Assembly: GCA_013151315.1 (NCBI GenBank)
Contig: JAADIN010000122.1
Location: 1 to 9,185 of the forward strand
DNA: 9,185 nucleotides
Reading direction: 5' to 3'
Origin: Planctomycetota bacterium
GTDB lineage: Bacteria; Planctomycetota; Planctomycetia; Pirellulales; Lacipirellulaceae
A program made the translations under genes and the position numbers. Position 1 is the first letter of the stretch. Every line of letters starts with the position of its first letter. This document shows positions 1 to 5,957 of the stretch, piece by piece. The notes under the pieces are model-generated. The model was given only the letters and a program-made list of their open reading frames with translations. It did not search any database and was not told where the DNA came from.

Positions 1-732
1 CTTGAAGCTCTCAAATGCCTCGGCCAAATCGTCAGGCAGATTCTCGACGTCGACACCAAGCCGCGTACGCTTGCTGACTTGGGCGGCTTGTTCAGAACCT
101 TCTTCGGCGTCGGCCGTCTCGCTGGCAGCCTCAGCAGGCTCGTTGTCGGCAGATTTGATCGAAGCGGTCGAAGGAGAGACGGCATCCGTATTTTTTTCGG
201 CAACGCTTTTTTCTGCCGCATTGGAATCCGTCGATTCTTCGGGCGCAAGGTCTTCGTCGATCTCCGATTCCTCTGCGGCAACTTCGTTGCGCCGCGCTTC
301 GGGCGAAGTCTCGAGCGTTTCCCAGCGTTGGCCTCGCATTTGCGAGACGGACCACTGGTTTTGGATCGCGCCTTCGAGCCACATCTCGGCATCATCCCAG
401 TCGAGGGCTGCTTGCAGATGGCTCCAGTACAAACCTTCGTACTGGCTGCTGTCGCCGCCAAACCGTTGGTTCACTCGCCGCAGACGGCCGACATGTTGGC
501 TCGTGACGTTGCCGACCAGCTGTGCCCAAGCTTCGTCGGAATAGTCGGTCACGGCTGCCCCGCTCTCGATGAGCGCTTCGCGCCAGCCGCAAATGATGCT
601 GCCCTTCTCCCAGTTGGTCGTGCTGACGAGCCGATTCCACTGGCCAAGAAAGCGGGTTGCTGTTTCTTCCGAGACAACTTCCTTCTCCTCCGAGAGAAAA
701 ACTTCTTTTTCTTGAGACACACTACTGGCCAT
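1..732 (-). CDS. Unrecognised helical protein with acidic tail (3' end outside window)
   Basis: The minus-strand frame from the ATG at 732-730 stays open for 244 codons to the left edge, so the C-terminus is missing. I do not recognise a named family. Residues ~26-140 look like a compact, Trp-rich helical domain, with W32, W41, W50, W69, W103, W112, W118 and W127. The segment YWSHLQAALDWDDAEMWLEG (102-121), followed by WSVSQMR (127-133), resembles the 'W..H...L......WL..A....WSV..LR' pattern of some DNA-binding helical proteins such as the DUF1016 N-terminal region; this is only a pattern resemblance from memory. Residues ~144-220 are rich in Glu, Asp, Ala and Ser and are probably disordered. 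No signal peptide or membrane helix is seen. AAAGGA at 744-739 lies six bases before the ATG and supports the start. The gene follows the CDGSH gene on the same strand but has its own promoter-like site. A role in DNA binding is speculation. Confidence 0.85.
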   Translation of the reverse strand, partial: MASSVSQEKEVFLSEEKEVVSEETATRFLGQWNRLVSTTNWEKGSIICGWREALIESGAAVTDYSDEAWAQLVGNVTSQHVGRLRRVNQRFGGDSSQYEGLYWSHLQAALDWDDAEMWLEGAIQNQWSVSQMRGQRWETLETSPEARRNEVAAEESEIDEDLAPEESTDSNAAEKSVAEKNTDAVSPSTASIKSADNEPAEAASETADAEEGSEQAAQVSKRTRLGVDVENLPDDLAEAFESFK

Positions 733-796
733 GGCGATTCCTTTCGAACCGAGAGTTCCTGCGACAATTCCTGACAACGGGCAACGCGAGCGGCGG

Positions 797-805
797 ATTC
801 TAGCA
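797..805 (-). promoter_or_regulatory. Extended -10 promoter element for the minus-strand gene ending at the left edge
   Basis: Read on the minus strand, TGCTAGAAT matches an extended -10 box (TGn then TAGAAT, five of six to TATAAT). It would start transcription near 790 and give a leader of about 58 bases containing the AAAGGA ribosome site. No good -35 hexamer stands at 17 bases. The rest of the 733-979 gap shows no gene. Prediction only. Confidence 0.4.
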
Positions 806-979
806 CAGGCGACAGCCAGATAACCACTATCCACCTTGCTAAGCGTTGCAAAAAAAGAAGACTCGGAACGCGCGGAGGACGCAGAACTCCTATTACCAGC
901 AAACTGCGACGCACTCGGCGCGCAGGCGACCTTGTATTTCAAACAGCCAGGCCGGGGAAAACCTGTCGATAGCAGTTTG

Positions 980-1195
980 CTATTGGGCTGGGGCCCGTTC
1001 ATCCGACTCGAAACCGCTACTCTTGTGGGCACCGTCGCAGAAAGGCCGATTTTTCGAGGCACCGCATCGGCACAACGCGATCGCGGGTTTTTCTGAGTTC
1101 AGCGGAAACGGGTTGCCCTCTGAGTCGGTCAACGAAAAGGTGCCTTCGACCAGAAAGGGGCCATTGGGGCGTGTGCGAATATTGATATCAGCCAT
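980..1195 (-). CDS. CDGSH-type iron-sulfur protein
   Basis: This 71-residue protein is a single CDGSH (mitoNEET-type) iron-sulfur domain. The cluster-binding signature CRCGASKNRPFCDGAHKSSGF spans residues 42-62 as two parts: CRCG (42-45) and FCDGAH (52-57). The three cysteines and one histidine expected to hold a [2Fe-2S] cluster are C42, C44, C53 and H57. The length is normal for a small bacterial single-domain member, and there is no membrane anchor, so it should be cytosolic. Such proteins are linked to electron transfer or cluster handling, but the partner here is unknown. GAGGA at 1207-1203 lies seven bases before the ATG and fixes the start. The gene is divergent from bioF, with 92 bases between the starts. 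BioB, the enzyme two steps later in biotin synthesis, is an iron-sulfur enzyme, but a functional link from adjacency alone would be guesswork. Confidence 0.93.
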   Translation of the reverse strand: MADINIRTRPNGPFLVEGTFSLTDSEGNPFPLNSEKPAIALCRCGASKNRPFCDGAHKSSGFESDERAPAQ

Positions 1196-1272
1196 GGGGA
1201 TTCCTCGGTTTGCTAGAGAAAACTACGGGCACCAAAGCTGACAGCCGAAATCTGATCGCCGAAAGCCCTTCC

Positions 1273-1281
1273 TGCTATGAT
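1273..1281 (+). promoter_or_regulatory. Extended -10 element placed for a leaderless bioF transcript
   Basis: TGCTATGAT is an extended -10 box (TGn plus TATGAT, five of six to TATAAT). It ends six bases before the ATG at 1288, so transcription would start at about the first base of the start codon. No Shine-Dalgarno sequence precedes that ATG, which fits a leaderless mRNA. No clear -35 box is present. Inferred from sequence only. Confidence 0.45.
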
Positions 1282-1287
1282 TGGATC

Positions 1288-2475
1288 ATGGAACCGCTTG
1301 CCTGGGTAGACGAAGAACTTGCCCAACTCGAACGTGCTGACCTGCTGCGCAGGCTTCCCCCTCCGCTGCGCGAGGCGGGGGCCGTCGTGGAACTGGACGG
1401 CCGGCGAATCCTGAATTTTGCTTCCAACGATTATCTCGGCTTGGCATCCGACAAACGTCTCGCCCGTGCCGCGATTCGCGCCACCGAAGAGCAAGGCCTA
1501 GGACGCGCTGCTAGCCCCCTCATTTGCGGGCGCTCGGAAGTCCATGATGCGCTCGAGCAACAACTGGTCCAGTTTCAACGGACCGAAGCGGCCCTGCTCT
1601 TTCCGACCAGCTTTGCGGCCAACGCCGGAGTGATCCCCGCGCTAGTCGACCGGGGCGACGCCATTTATGGCGACGAAAAAAACCACGCCAGCATCATCGA
1701 CGGCTGCCGGCTTGCCCGCGCCGAGCGGCATGTTTTTCCTCACCGCGACACGGGTGCTCTGGAAGCTTTGCTACGAGACAGCAAAAAATATCGCCGACGA
1801 TTGATCGTCACCGACTCGCTCTTCAGCATGGATGGCGATCTCGCGCCGCTCCCGCAACTCGCAGAACTGGCCCAGCGATACGACGCCATGTTGATGGTCG
1901 ACGAAGCCCATGCGATTGGAGTCTTCGGCGAGAATGGCCGAGGCGTCATCGAATATTTCTCGGAGACCGACCCGCTGCTCGAATCCCGTGTCCCCATTCG
2001 CATCGGCACGTTGGCTAAGGCCTTGGGATCGGCCGGCGGATTTGTTTGCGGCTCGGCATCGCTCATCCAGTGGCTCGCCAATCGGGCGCGAACCTATGTC
2101 TTTTCGACGGCTCAGCCGGCTGCCCTCAGTGCGGCCGCTGCCGTGGCCCTCGACCTGGTCGCCTCGCAGCCCGAGCGCCGCAGGTTGCTACTGGAAAAAG
2201 CCCGTGTCTTGCGGCAACGGCTTCAAGAGCTCGATTGGGACACGGGCGACTCGGCAAGCCAAATCATTCCGCTGCGAACGGGCACGCCGGCGGGCACGAT
2301 GCGACTGTCGCAAATGCTCCGCGAACGGGGAATCTGGGCCCCGGGCATCCGTCCTCCCTCGGTGCCCGAGCATGAGTCTCGGATCCGCCTGGGTCTCACC
2401 TCGGCCCATACCGACGAAATGCTTGATTTTTTGGTCAGTAGCCTGCAGGAGGTGCGTGGGAGTGTCGGGCTTTGA
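1288..2475 (+). CDS. bioF: 8-amino-7-oxononanoate synthase (biotin synthesis)
   Basis: BioF condenses pimeloyl-ACP (or pimeloyl-CoA) with L-alanine, releasing CO2, to give 8-amino-7-oxononanoate in the cytosol; it is PLP dependent. The 395 residues match the family length. Visible landmarks are NDYLGLA (47-53), NHASIIDG (132-139, with H133 stacking on PLP), DEAHAIGVFGENGRG (205-219, with D205 and H208) and GTLAKALGSAGG (240-251), whose K244 should bind PLP as a Schiff base. The C-terminal IRPPSVPEHESRIRLGL (354-370) matches the BioF form of the alpha-oxoamine synthase family better than glycine C-acetyltransferase, the main alternative. The frame is open from a TTG at 1210, but family length and the extended -10 box overlapping that stretch favour the ATG at 1288. 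No other biotin gene is in the window. An AT-poor G run follows the stop. Confidence 0.95.
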   Translation: MEPLAWVDEELAQLERADLLRRLPPPLREAGAVVELDGRRILNFASNDYLGLASDKRLARAAIRATEEQGLGRAASPLICGRSEVHDALEQQLVQFQRTEAALLFPTSFAANAGVIPALVDRGDAIYGDEKNHASIIDGCRLARAERHVFPHRDTGALEALLRDSKKYRRRLIVTDSLFSMDGDLAPLPQLAELAQRYDAMLMVDEAHAIGVFGENGRGVIEYFSETDPLLESRVPIRIGTLAKALGSAGGFVCGSASLIQWLANRARTYVFSTAQPAALSAAAAVALDLVASQPERRRLLLEKARVLRQRLQELDWDTGDSASQIIPLRTGTPAGTMRLSQMLRERGIWAPGIRPPSVPEHESRIRLGLTSAHTDEMLDFLVSSLQEVRGSVGL

Positions 2476-2521
2476 GAGAGGGGGGGGTCGTGAGGGTGGT
2501 GACGATTTCTCCTCCGGCGAT

Positions 2522-2561
2522 CTGTCAGATCGCGGCTATTCGCTGTCAGATCGCCGGCTAC
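2522..2561 (+). repeat. Two tandem copies of a dispersed 21-base-step repeat
   Basis: CTGTCAGATCGCGGCTATT starts at 2522 and recurs at 2543 as CTGTCAGATCGCCGGCTAC, with one extra C. The step is 21 bases. A third, inverted, exact copy lies in the right arm of the inverted repeat (2616-2634). Related copies lie nearly 5 kb away before aceE. Confidence 0.85.
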
Positions 2562-2574
2562 TGCTAGTAAAAAC

Positions 2575-2603
2575 TTGACGCTACGCCGAGCCCCATTTAC
2601 GAT
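2575..2603 (+). promoter_or_regulatory. Sigma-70-like promoter for the membrane-protein gene
   Basis: TTGACG (2575-2580, five of six to the -35 consensus) and TACGAT (2598-2603, four of six to the -10 consensus) are separated by exactly 17 bases. Transcription would begin near 2610, just before the right arm of the inverted repeat, leaving a leader of about 60 bases before the TTG at 2670. Predicted from sequence only. Confidence 0.45.
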
Positions 2604-2669
2604 CGAGAGTAGGCCAATAGCCGCGATCTGACAGATCGCCGGAGCACTTCGTAACAGGGAAAACCTCGT

Positions 2670-3866
2670 TTGACTCTCGTTCTTCAAATCGTGGTAGGAC
2701 TCGCCTTGCTGGCGGGGCTGATCGCGCCGTTTATCGGCAACAAGTATTGGCATTGGAGCCAATTGGTGCTGGTGCTCTCGGTCGTTCTCGCGGCCATGGG
2801 TTTTATTGTTTTGGCTGCCGAAACGGTTCGCGTTCATCATGTGCTCCGCGCCAAGCTGCCGGCATTAGAAAAAAACCTCAATACGCTGCTCATGCAAAAC
2901 GAGCAGTTGCTTAATGGCTCGGGTGAAAAGGTAGGACTACTCGACCTGGAACATCAACTCAAAATGATCTCCCGCGAGCGTGGTCGCGTTTGGCGAGGAG
3001 TCCAACCCACCGGCGAAGTCGACGACCAAGGCGTTGTGCAAGTCGAAATCGCGCAGCCCCAGCCCCATGGTCTTGAAAAAGATGCGATCGTCTATGCCTT
3101 TGAAGCGGGGGAAGTCAACCCGACCGATCCTTCTGCGGGACGCCAATATCTGGGCGAGTTTCGTGTCACTGAAACCGTTGATGGCGGCCCGACTCCTAGA
3201 CAGGTGGCTCTCGAACCGGTGCTGCTGATCGACCCGCGCACCGGCGAACGTTTGGCCGGCAGCCAAGGCCCTTGGAGTCTGTACGAAACCATGCCTGCCG
3301 ATCGGCACAAACTGTACGCAGGTCTCGAAGAGGAGCAGTTGCGCCAGCTCTTACCGGCCGACTCGCTGGACGAATACCTTCGCCACGGTACGCCTGCCAC
3401 GGCTGACGACGACGAGTGGCACCAAGTTGGCCTCAACGAAAACGACGAACGCGTGGGCCCTGAGAATCTCGATCAGGCCGTCAAGTTTCTGTATGACCGA
3501 CCCCTACGCGACTACGCCTATCTGTTTTCCGAGCTGGCCCAACAGCGTGTGGTACTCCAGGCCAGTCGGCAAGCCGTCGCCCAAGACCTTGTCAAGCTTA
3601 CCGAAGCGCTCCAAAGTGCTGAGGAGCTCGGCACATTTCGCGAGCAGCAAAGAACGGCGCTTGCTAGCGATTTGACCGGCATGCAAGGCGACCGGCTGGC
3701 GATCGAGACCCATCGCGATCTGGTGCAGCATCAGCTTACCCATGCTAAGCAGTTGATCGAGCGGCTTTTGGCTCGCAATTCTGAGCTGGCAGACCGATTG
3801 ACCCAACGCCAAATGGGCCTGCTCGAGTCTATCAACAGCGCAGCCCCGGCTCCGAGTGGACGTTAG
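2670..3866 (+). CDS. Membrane-anchored coiled-coil protein of unknown function
   Basis: I do not recognise a named family. The 398 residues show two hydrophobic helices at ~3-22 and ~31-52 joined by a short polar turn, a short helical linker (~60-100), a beta-rich middle part (~108-185) with alternating hydrophobic residues, and a long C-terminal coiled coil (~285-388) rich in Leu, Gln, Glu and Arg. The bulk of the protein lies on one side of the membrane after the helical hairpin, probably the cytoplasm. The start is a TTG: AGGGA at 2656-2660 stands nine bases before it, and the next in-frame ATG falls inside the second membrane helix. The stop codon at 3864-3866 lies within the repeat block that begins at 3861. 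A rhomboid protease gene follows 77 bases later on the same strand, so a shared membrane process is possible, but the adjacency is the only evidence. Confidence 0.85.
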   Translation: MTLVLQIVVGLALLAGLIAPFIGNKYWHWSQLVLVLSVVLAAMGFIVLAAETVRVHHVLRAKLPALEKNLNTLLMQNEQLLNGSGEKVGLLDLEHQLKMISRERGRVWRGVQPTGEVDDQGVVQVEIAQPQPHGLEKDAIVYAFEAGEVNPTDPSAGRQYLGEFRVTETVDGGPTPRQVALEPVLLIDPRTGERLAGSQGPWSLYETMPADRHKLYAGLEEEQLRQLLPADSLDEYLRHGTPATADDDEWHQVGLNENDERVGPENLDQAVKFLYDRPLRDYAYLFSELAQQRVVLQASRQAVAQDLVKLTEALQSAEELGTFREQQRTALASDLTGMQGDRLAIETHRDLVQHQLTHAKQLIERLLARNSELADRLTQRQMGLLESINSAAPAPSGR

Positions 3867-3872
3867 GCTTTA

Positions 3873-3943
3873 GTCGTTAGGCTTTAGGTGTTAGGCTGGA
3901 GGAGACTCTCTTTCCTAACGACTAACACCTAAAGCCTAACGAC
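3873..3943. repeat. 22-bp perfect inverted repeat ending at the rhomboid start codon
   Basis: Arms 3873-3894 and 3922-3943 are exact reverse complements around a 27-base loop. The right arm ends on the base before the ATG at 3944. A direct repeat, CGTTAGGCTTTAG, at 3861 and 3875 (14-base step) allows a competing 12-bp pairing between 3870-3881 and 3914-3925. The only Shine-Dalgarno-like run, GGAGGA at 3898-3903, is in the loop. It could end transcription from the gene before it or affect translation of the gene after it. Confidence 0.9.
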
Positions 3944-4849
3944 ATGGGAATTTACGATCGAGACTATGGACGCGACTACGGCTCAAGCGGTCAGCCTGGC
4001 ATCCACTTGGGTGGCCCTCGTACGCTGACCACCAATCTGGTGCTGTTTACTTTGGCTGTCTACGGCTTGCAGTTGCTCACCCAACCGACAGTCGCGAACT
4101 TTCCTGGCGACGATGGTTTGGTGACCAATTGGTTCTCGCTCTACGGCAACACGTTGACCCAGCCCTGGCGAGTCTTCGAGTTCCTCACCTACGGTTTTCT
4201 TCATTCCACGCAAGATTTCAAGCATATTCTGTTCAACATGTTTGGCCTCTGGATGTTTGGCCGTACCGTGGAAGCTCGTTGCGGACGCCGAGAGTATTTG
4301 GCGTTCTACCTGCTTGCGATCGTGTTTGCCGGTTCCGCTTGGTACGCCGCTGAATTCTTTACGAACCAAATGCAAGCTCCGATCCAAATGCTCGGCGCCT
4401 CGGGTGGACTCAGTGCGGTGCTGATCCTGTTTGCTTTGAATAATCCCAAGCAGTTGATCTACATTTGGGGTATTTTTCCTTTGCCAGCATGGGTGTTTGC
4501 AATCTTCTTCGTAGGTTCCGACGTACTCGGTGCCATGCAACGCACGAGCGGCGTCGCATTCACCGCCCACCTGGGCGGTGCCCTGTTTGCCTTTCTCTAC
4601 TGGCAAGGCGGCTGGAAACTAGAAAATTGGCTGCCGGGGAATTTTTCGCTCTCTCGGTTCAAGAAAAAGGGCAATCTCTGGCTTCACGATCCCGAGCACC
4701 CCGATCAAGGAAATGTTGCCCCGGAAACCGACGAGCGGGTCGACGAAATTCTCAAAAAGATCCAAGACCAGGGGCAAGACAGCCTGACTTGGCGCGAACG
4801 CCGTATTCTCGAAAAAGCGAGCAAAGAGTACCAGCGCAAGCGGCAGTAG
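3944..4849 (+). CDS. Rhomboid family intramembrane serine protease
   Basis: Rhomboids cut membrane proteins within or near their transmembrane segments, using a Ser-His pair buried in the membrane. The 301-residue protein has about six hydrophobic segments between residues 30 and 222. Diagnostic motifs are HILFNMFGLWMFG (94-106, with the conserved H94 and N98), GASGG (151-155, nucleophile S153) and AHLGG (208-212, catalytic H209). All catalytic residues are present, so it should be active. After the last helix comes a cytoplasmic tail; its end (~265-296) has DEILKKIQDQGQDSLTWRER, resembling a short C-terminal domain on many bacterial rhomboids (DUF6576, from memory). The N-terminal MGIYDRDYGR matches planctomycete rhomboids as I recall them and supports this ATG, although no ribosome site lies within 35 bases of it because an inverted repeat abuts it. 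The substrate is unknown. Confidence 0.95.
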   Translation: MGIYDRDYGRDYGSSGQPGIHLGGPRTLTTNLVLFTLAVYGLQLLTQPTVANFPGDDGLVTNWFSLYGNTLTQPWRVFEFLTYGFLHSTQDFKHILFNMFGLWMFGRTVEARCGRREYLAFYLLAIVFAGSAWYAAEFFTNQMQAPIQMLGASGGLSAVLILFALNNPKQLIYIWGIFPLPAWVFAIFFVGSDVLGAMQRTSGVAFTAHLGGALFAFLYWQGGWKLENWLPGNFSLSRFKKKGNLWLHDPEHPDQGNVAPETDERVDEILKKIQDQGQDSLTWRERRILEKASKEYQRKRQ

Positions 4850-4862
4850 AGCGAGGGAATTG

Positions 4863-4934
4863 TCAATAGTTATTGGTCATTGGCTATCTATTTGCTCTCC
4901 CCATTATTATTTTCCAATGACTAATGACGATTGA
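4863..4934. repeat. 21-base imperfect inverted repeat before the epimerase-like gene
   Basis: Arms 4863-4883 and 4914-4934 are reverse complements at 18 of 21 positions. As RNA, two of the three differences become G-U pairs and only 4868/4929 fails, giving a long stem with a 30-base, pyrimidine-rich, AT-rich loop. The right arm ends ten bases before the ATG at 4945. No Shine-Dalgarno sequence is visible. Terminator for the rhomboid gene, translation control and dispersed repeat are all possible. Confidence 0.8.
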
Positions 4935-4944
4935 AAAATAACGA

Positions 4945-5865
4945 ATGACAAATTCCTTCTCGGCTTCACCACAAACGATTCTCATCACGGGTTCCACTGG
5001 CCTCGTCGGCACCGCACTGGTCGCCTCGCTCGAAAGCGACGGCCATCGCGTCCTCCGAGCCGTCCGGCGCGAAACCCGCAATCCGCAAGAGCTGCGTTGG
5101 GATCCCGTCGCCGGTGAGATCGAACGCGACAAGCTCACCGAGGTCGATGCCGTCGTGCATCTGGCAGGTGCAAACATCGCCGGTCGCCGTTGGTCGAAAT
5201 CTTACAAGCAACTCATGCTCGATAGCCGCACCCAAGGCACACGGCTCCTCTGTGAGACCCTTGCCTGGCTTGATCGCAAACCACGGGCCCTCGTCTGTGC
5301 CTCAGCCATCGGTTACTACGGTGCTCGCGGCGACACCGAACTCGACGAAACGGCCCCCTGCGGCGAGGGCTTTTTGCCGGAACTCTGTATGCAATGGGAA
5401 CGTGCCTGCGAGCCGGCTCGCGACGCGGGCATCCGCGTTGTCAACATGCGCATCGGCGTCGTGCTCAGCCCCGACGGCGGCGCCTTGAAAAAAATGCTCC
5501 TGCCTTTCAAGCTCGGCGCGGGCGGCATCCTTGGCACGGGTCGCCAATATTTTAGTTGGATCGCACTGGACGATGTCATCCACGCCACCAAATTTTTGCT
5601 GAACCACGAGACCATTTCAGGCCCCGTGAATCTGACCTCTCCCCAGCCGGTCACCAATCGCGAGTTCACCAAGGCGCTCGGTAAGGTCCTTTCGAGGCCG
5701 ACGATCCTGCCAATGCCCGCCTTCGCGGCCCGGCTGGCCTTCGGTGAAATGGCCGACGCCCTGCTATTGACCGGTGCCCGCGTTTCGCCCCAGGTGTTGG
5801 CCGACGGGGGCTACGAGTTTCTACATCCGAGCCTCGGGCCTGCGCTGCGGCATCTGCTCTCCTAG
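4945..5865 (+). CDS. TIGR01777 family epimerase-like NAD(P)-binding protein (YfcH type)
   Basis: This 306-residue protein is an extended short-chain dehydrogenase/reductase fold of the TIGR01777 (YfcH) group; its reaction and substrate are not established. The Rossmann nucleotide motif is ITGSTGLVG (14-22). Further family landmarks are VVHLAGANIAGRRWS (70-84), SRTQGTRLL (94-102), CASAIGYYG (118-126), which holds the usual active-site tyrosine region, and FSWIALDDV (203-211). The C-terminal part (~254-300), with FGEMADALLLTGARVSPQVL (266-285), matches the DUF1731 domain typical of this group. The length is normal, no membrane segment is seen, and it should be cytosolic. The start at 4945 is the only sensible one: the domain begins ten residues in, and upstream frames close quickly. 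It lacks a visible ribosome site. It lies between the rhomboid and lpd genes in the same direction, with gaps of 95 and 92 bases, so an operon is not obvious. Confidence 0.93.
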   Translation: MTNSFSASPQTILITGSTGLVGTALVASLESDGHRVLRAVRRETRNPQELRWDPVAGEIERDKLTEVDAVVHLAGANIAGRRWSKSYKQLMLDSRTQGTRLLCETLAWLDRKPRALVCASAIGYYGARGDTELDETAPCGEGFLPELCMQWERACEPARDAGIRVVNMRIGVVLSPDGGALKKMLLPFKLGAGGILGTGRQYFSWIALDDVIHATKFLLNHETISGPVNLTSPQPVTNREFTKALGKVLSRPTILPMPAFAARLAFGEMADALLLTGARVSPQVLADGGYEFLHPSLGPALRHLLS

Positions 5866-5957
5866 TGCCCCAAAAAACGGTGCCATTGTGAGAACCCACT
5901 CAAAAGCGGTAAACTGGAGGGTTCTTTCGAGCAGATCAGGCATATTCGGGGTTTTTC

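Larger units (their letters stand above)
2512..2644. repeat. 29-bp perfect inverted repeat around a 75-base centre
   Basis: Arms 2512-2540 and 2616-2644 are exact reverse complements. Each arm also contains its own small palindrome, GCGATCTG-N-CAGATCGC (8-bp arms; 2517-2533 on the left). The centre (2541-2615) holds another direct copy of the repeat unit and a promoter-like site. The block fills most of the 194-base gap between bioF and the next gene. It may act as a terminator for bioF, a protein-binding site, or simply be a dispersed repeat; the sequence does not decide. Confidence 0.9.

Noticed and set aside
79..774. Plus-strand open frame of 231 codons opposite the left-edge gene
   Set aside because: The minus-strand frame has a ribosome site, a sensible domain plus acidic tail and no stop over 244 codons. 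The plus-strand reading is Arg/Phe-rich with no family features.
1210..1287. Upstream extension of bioF from a TTG at 1210
   Set aside because: It would add 26 residues before the normal family start, lacks a ribosome site, and overlaps the promoter-like box.
3861..3896. TTAGGC repeats resembling a telomere unit
   Set aside because: Only a few copies are present, they are interrupted, and they sit between two bacterial genes; the likeness to the nematode telomere repeat is coincidence.
5886..5925. TTGTGA-18-TAAACT promoter-like boxes and a 7-bp inverted repeat (5891-5897 with 5919-5925) before lpdA
   Set aside because: Each box matches only four of six bases, and the stem is short with a 21-base loop and only a short T run; both are within chance expectation.
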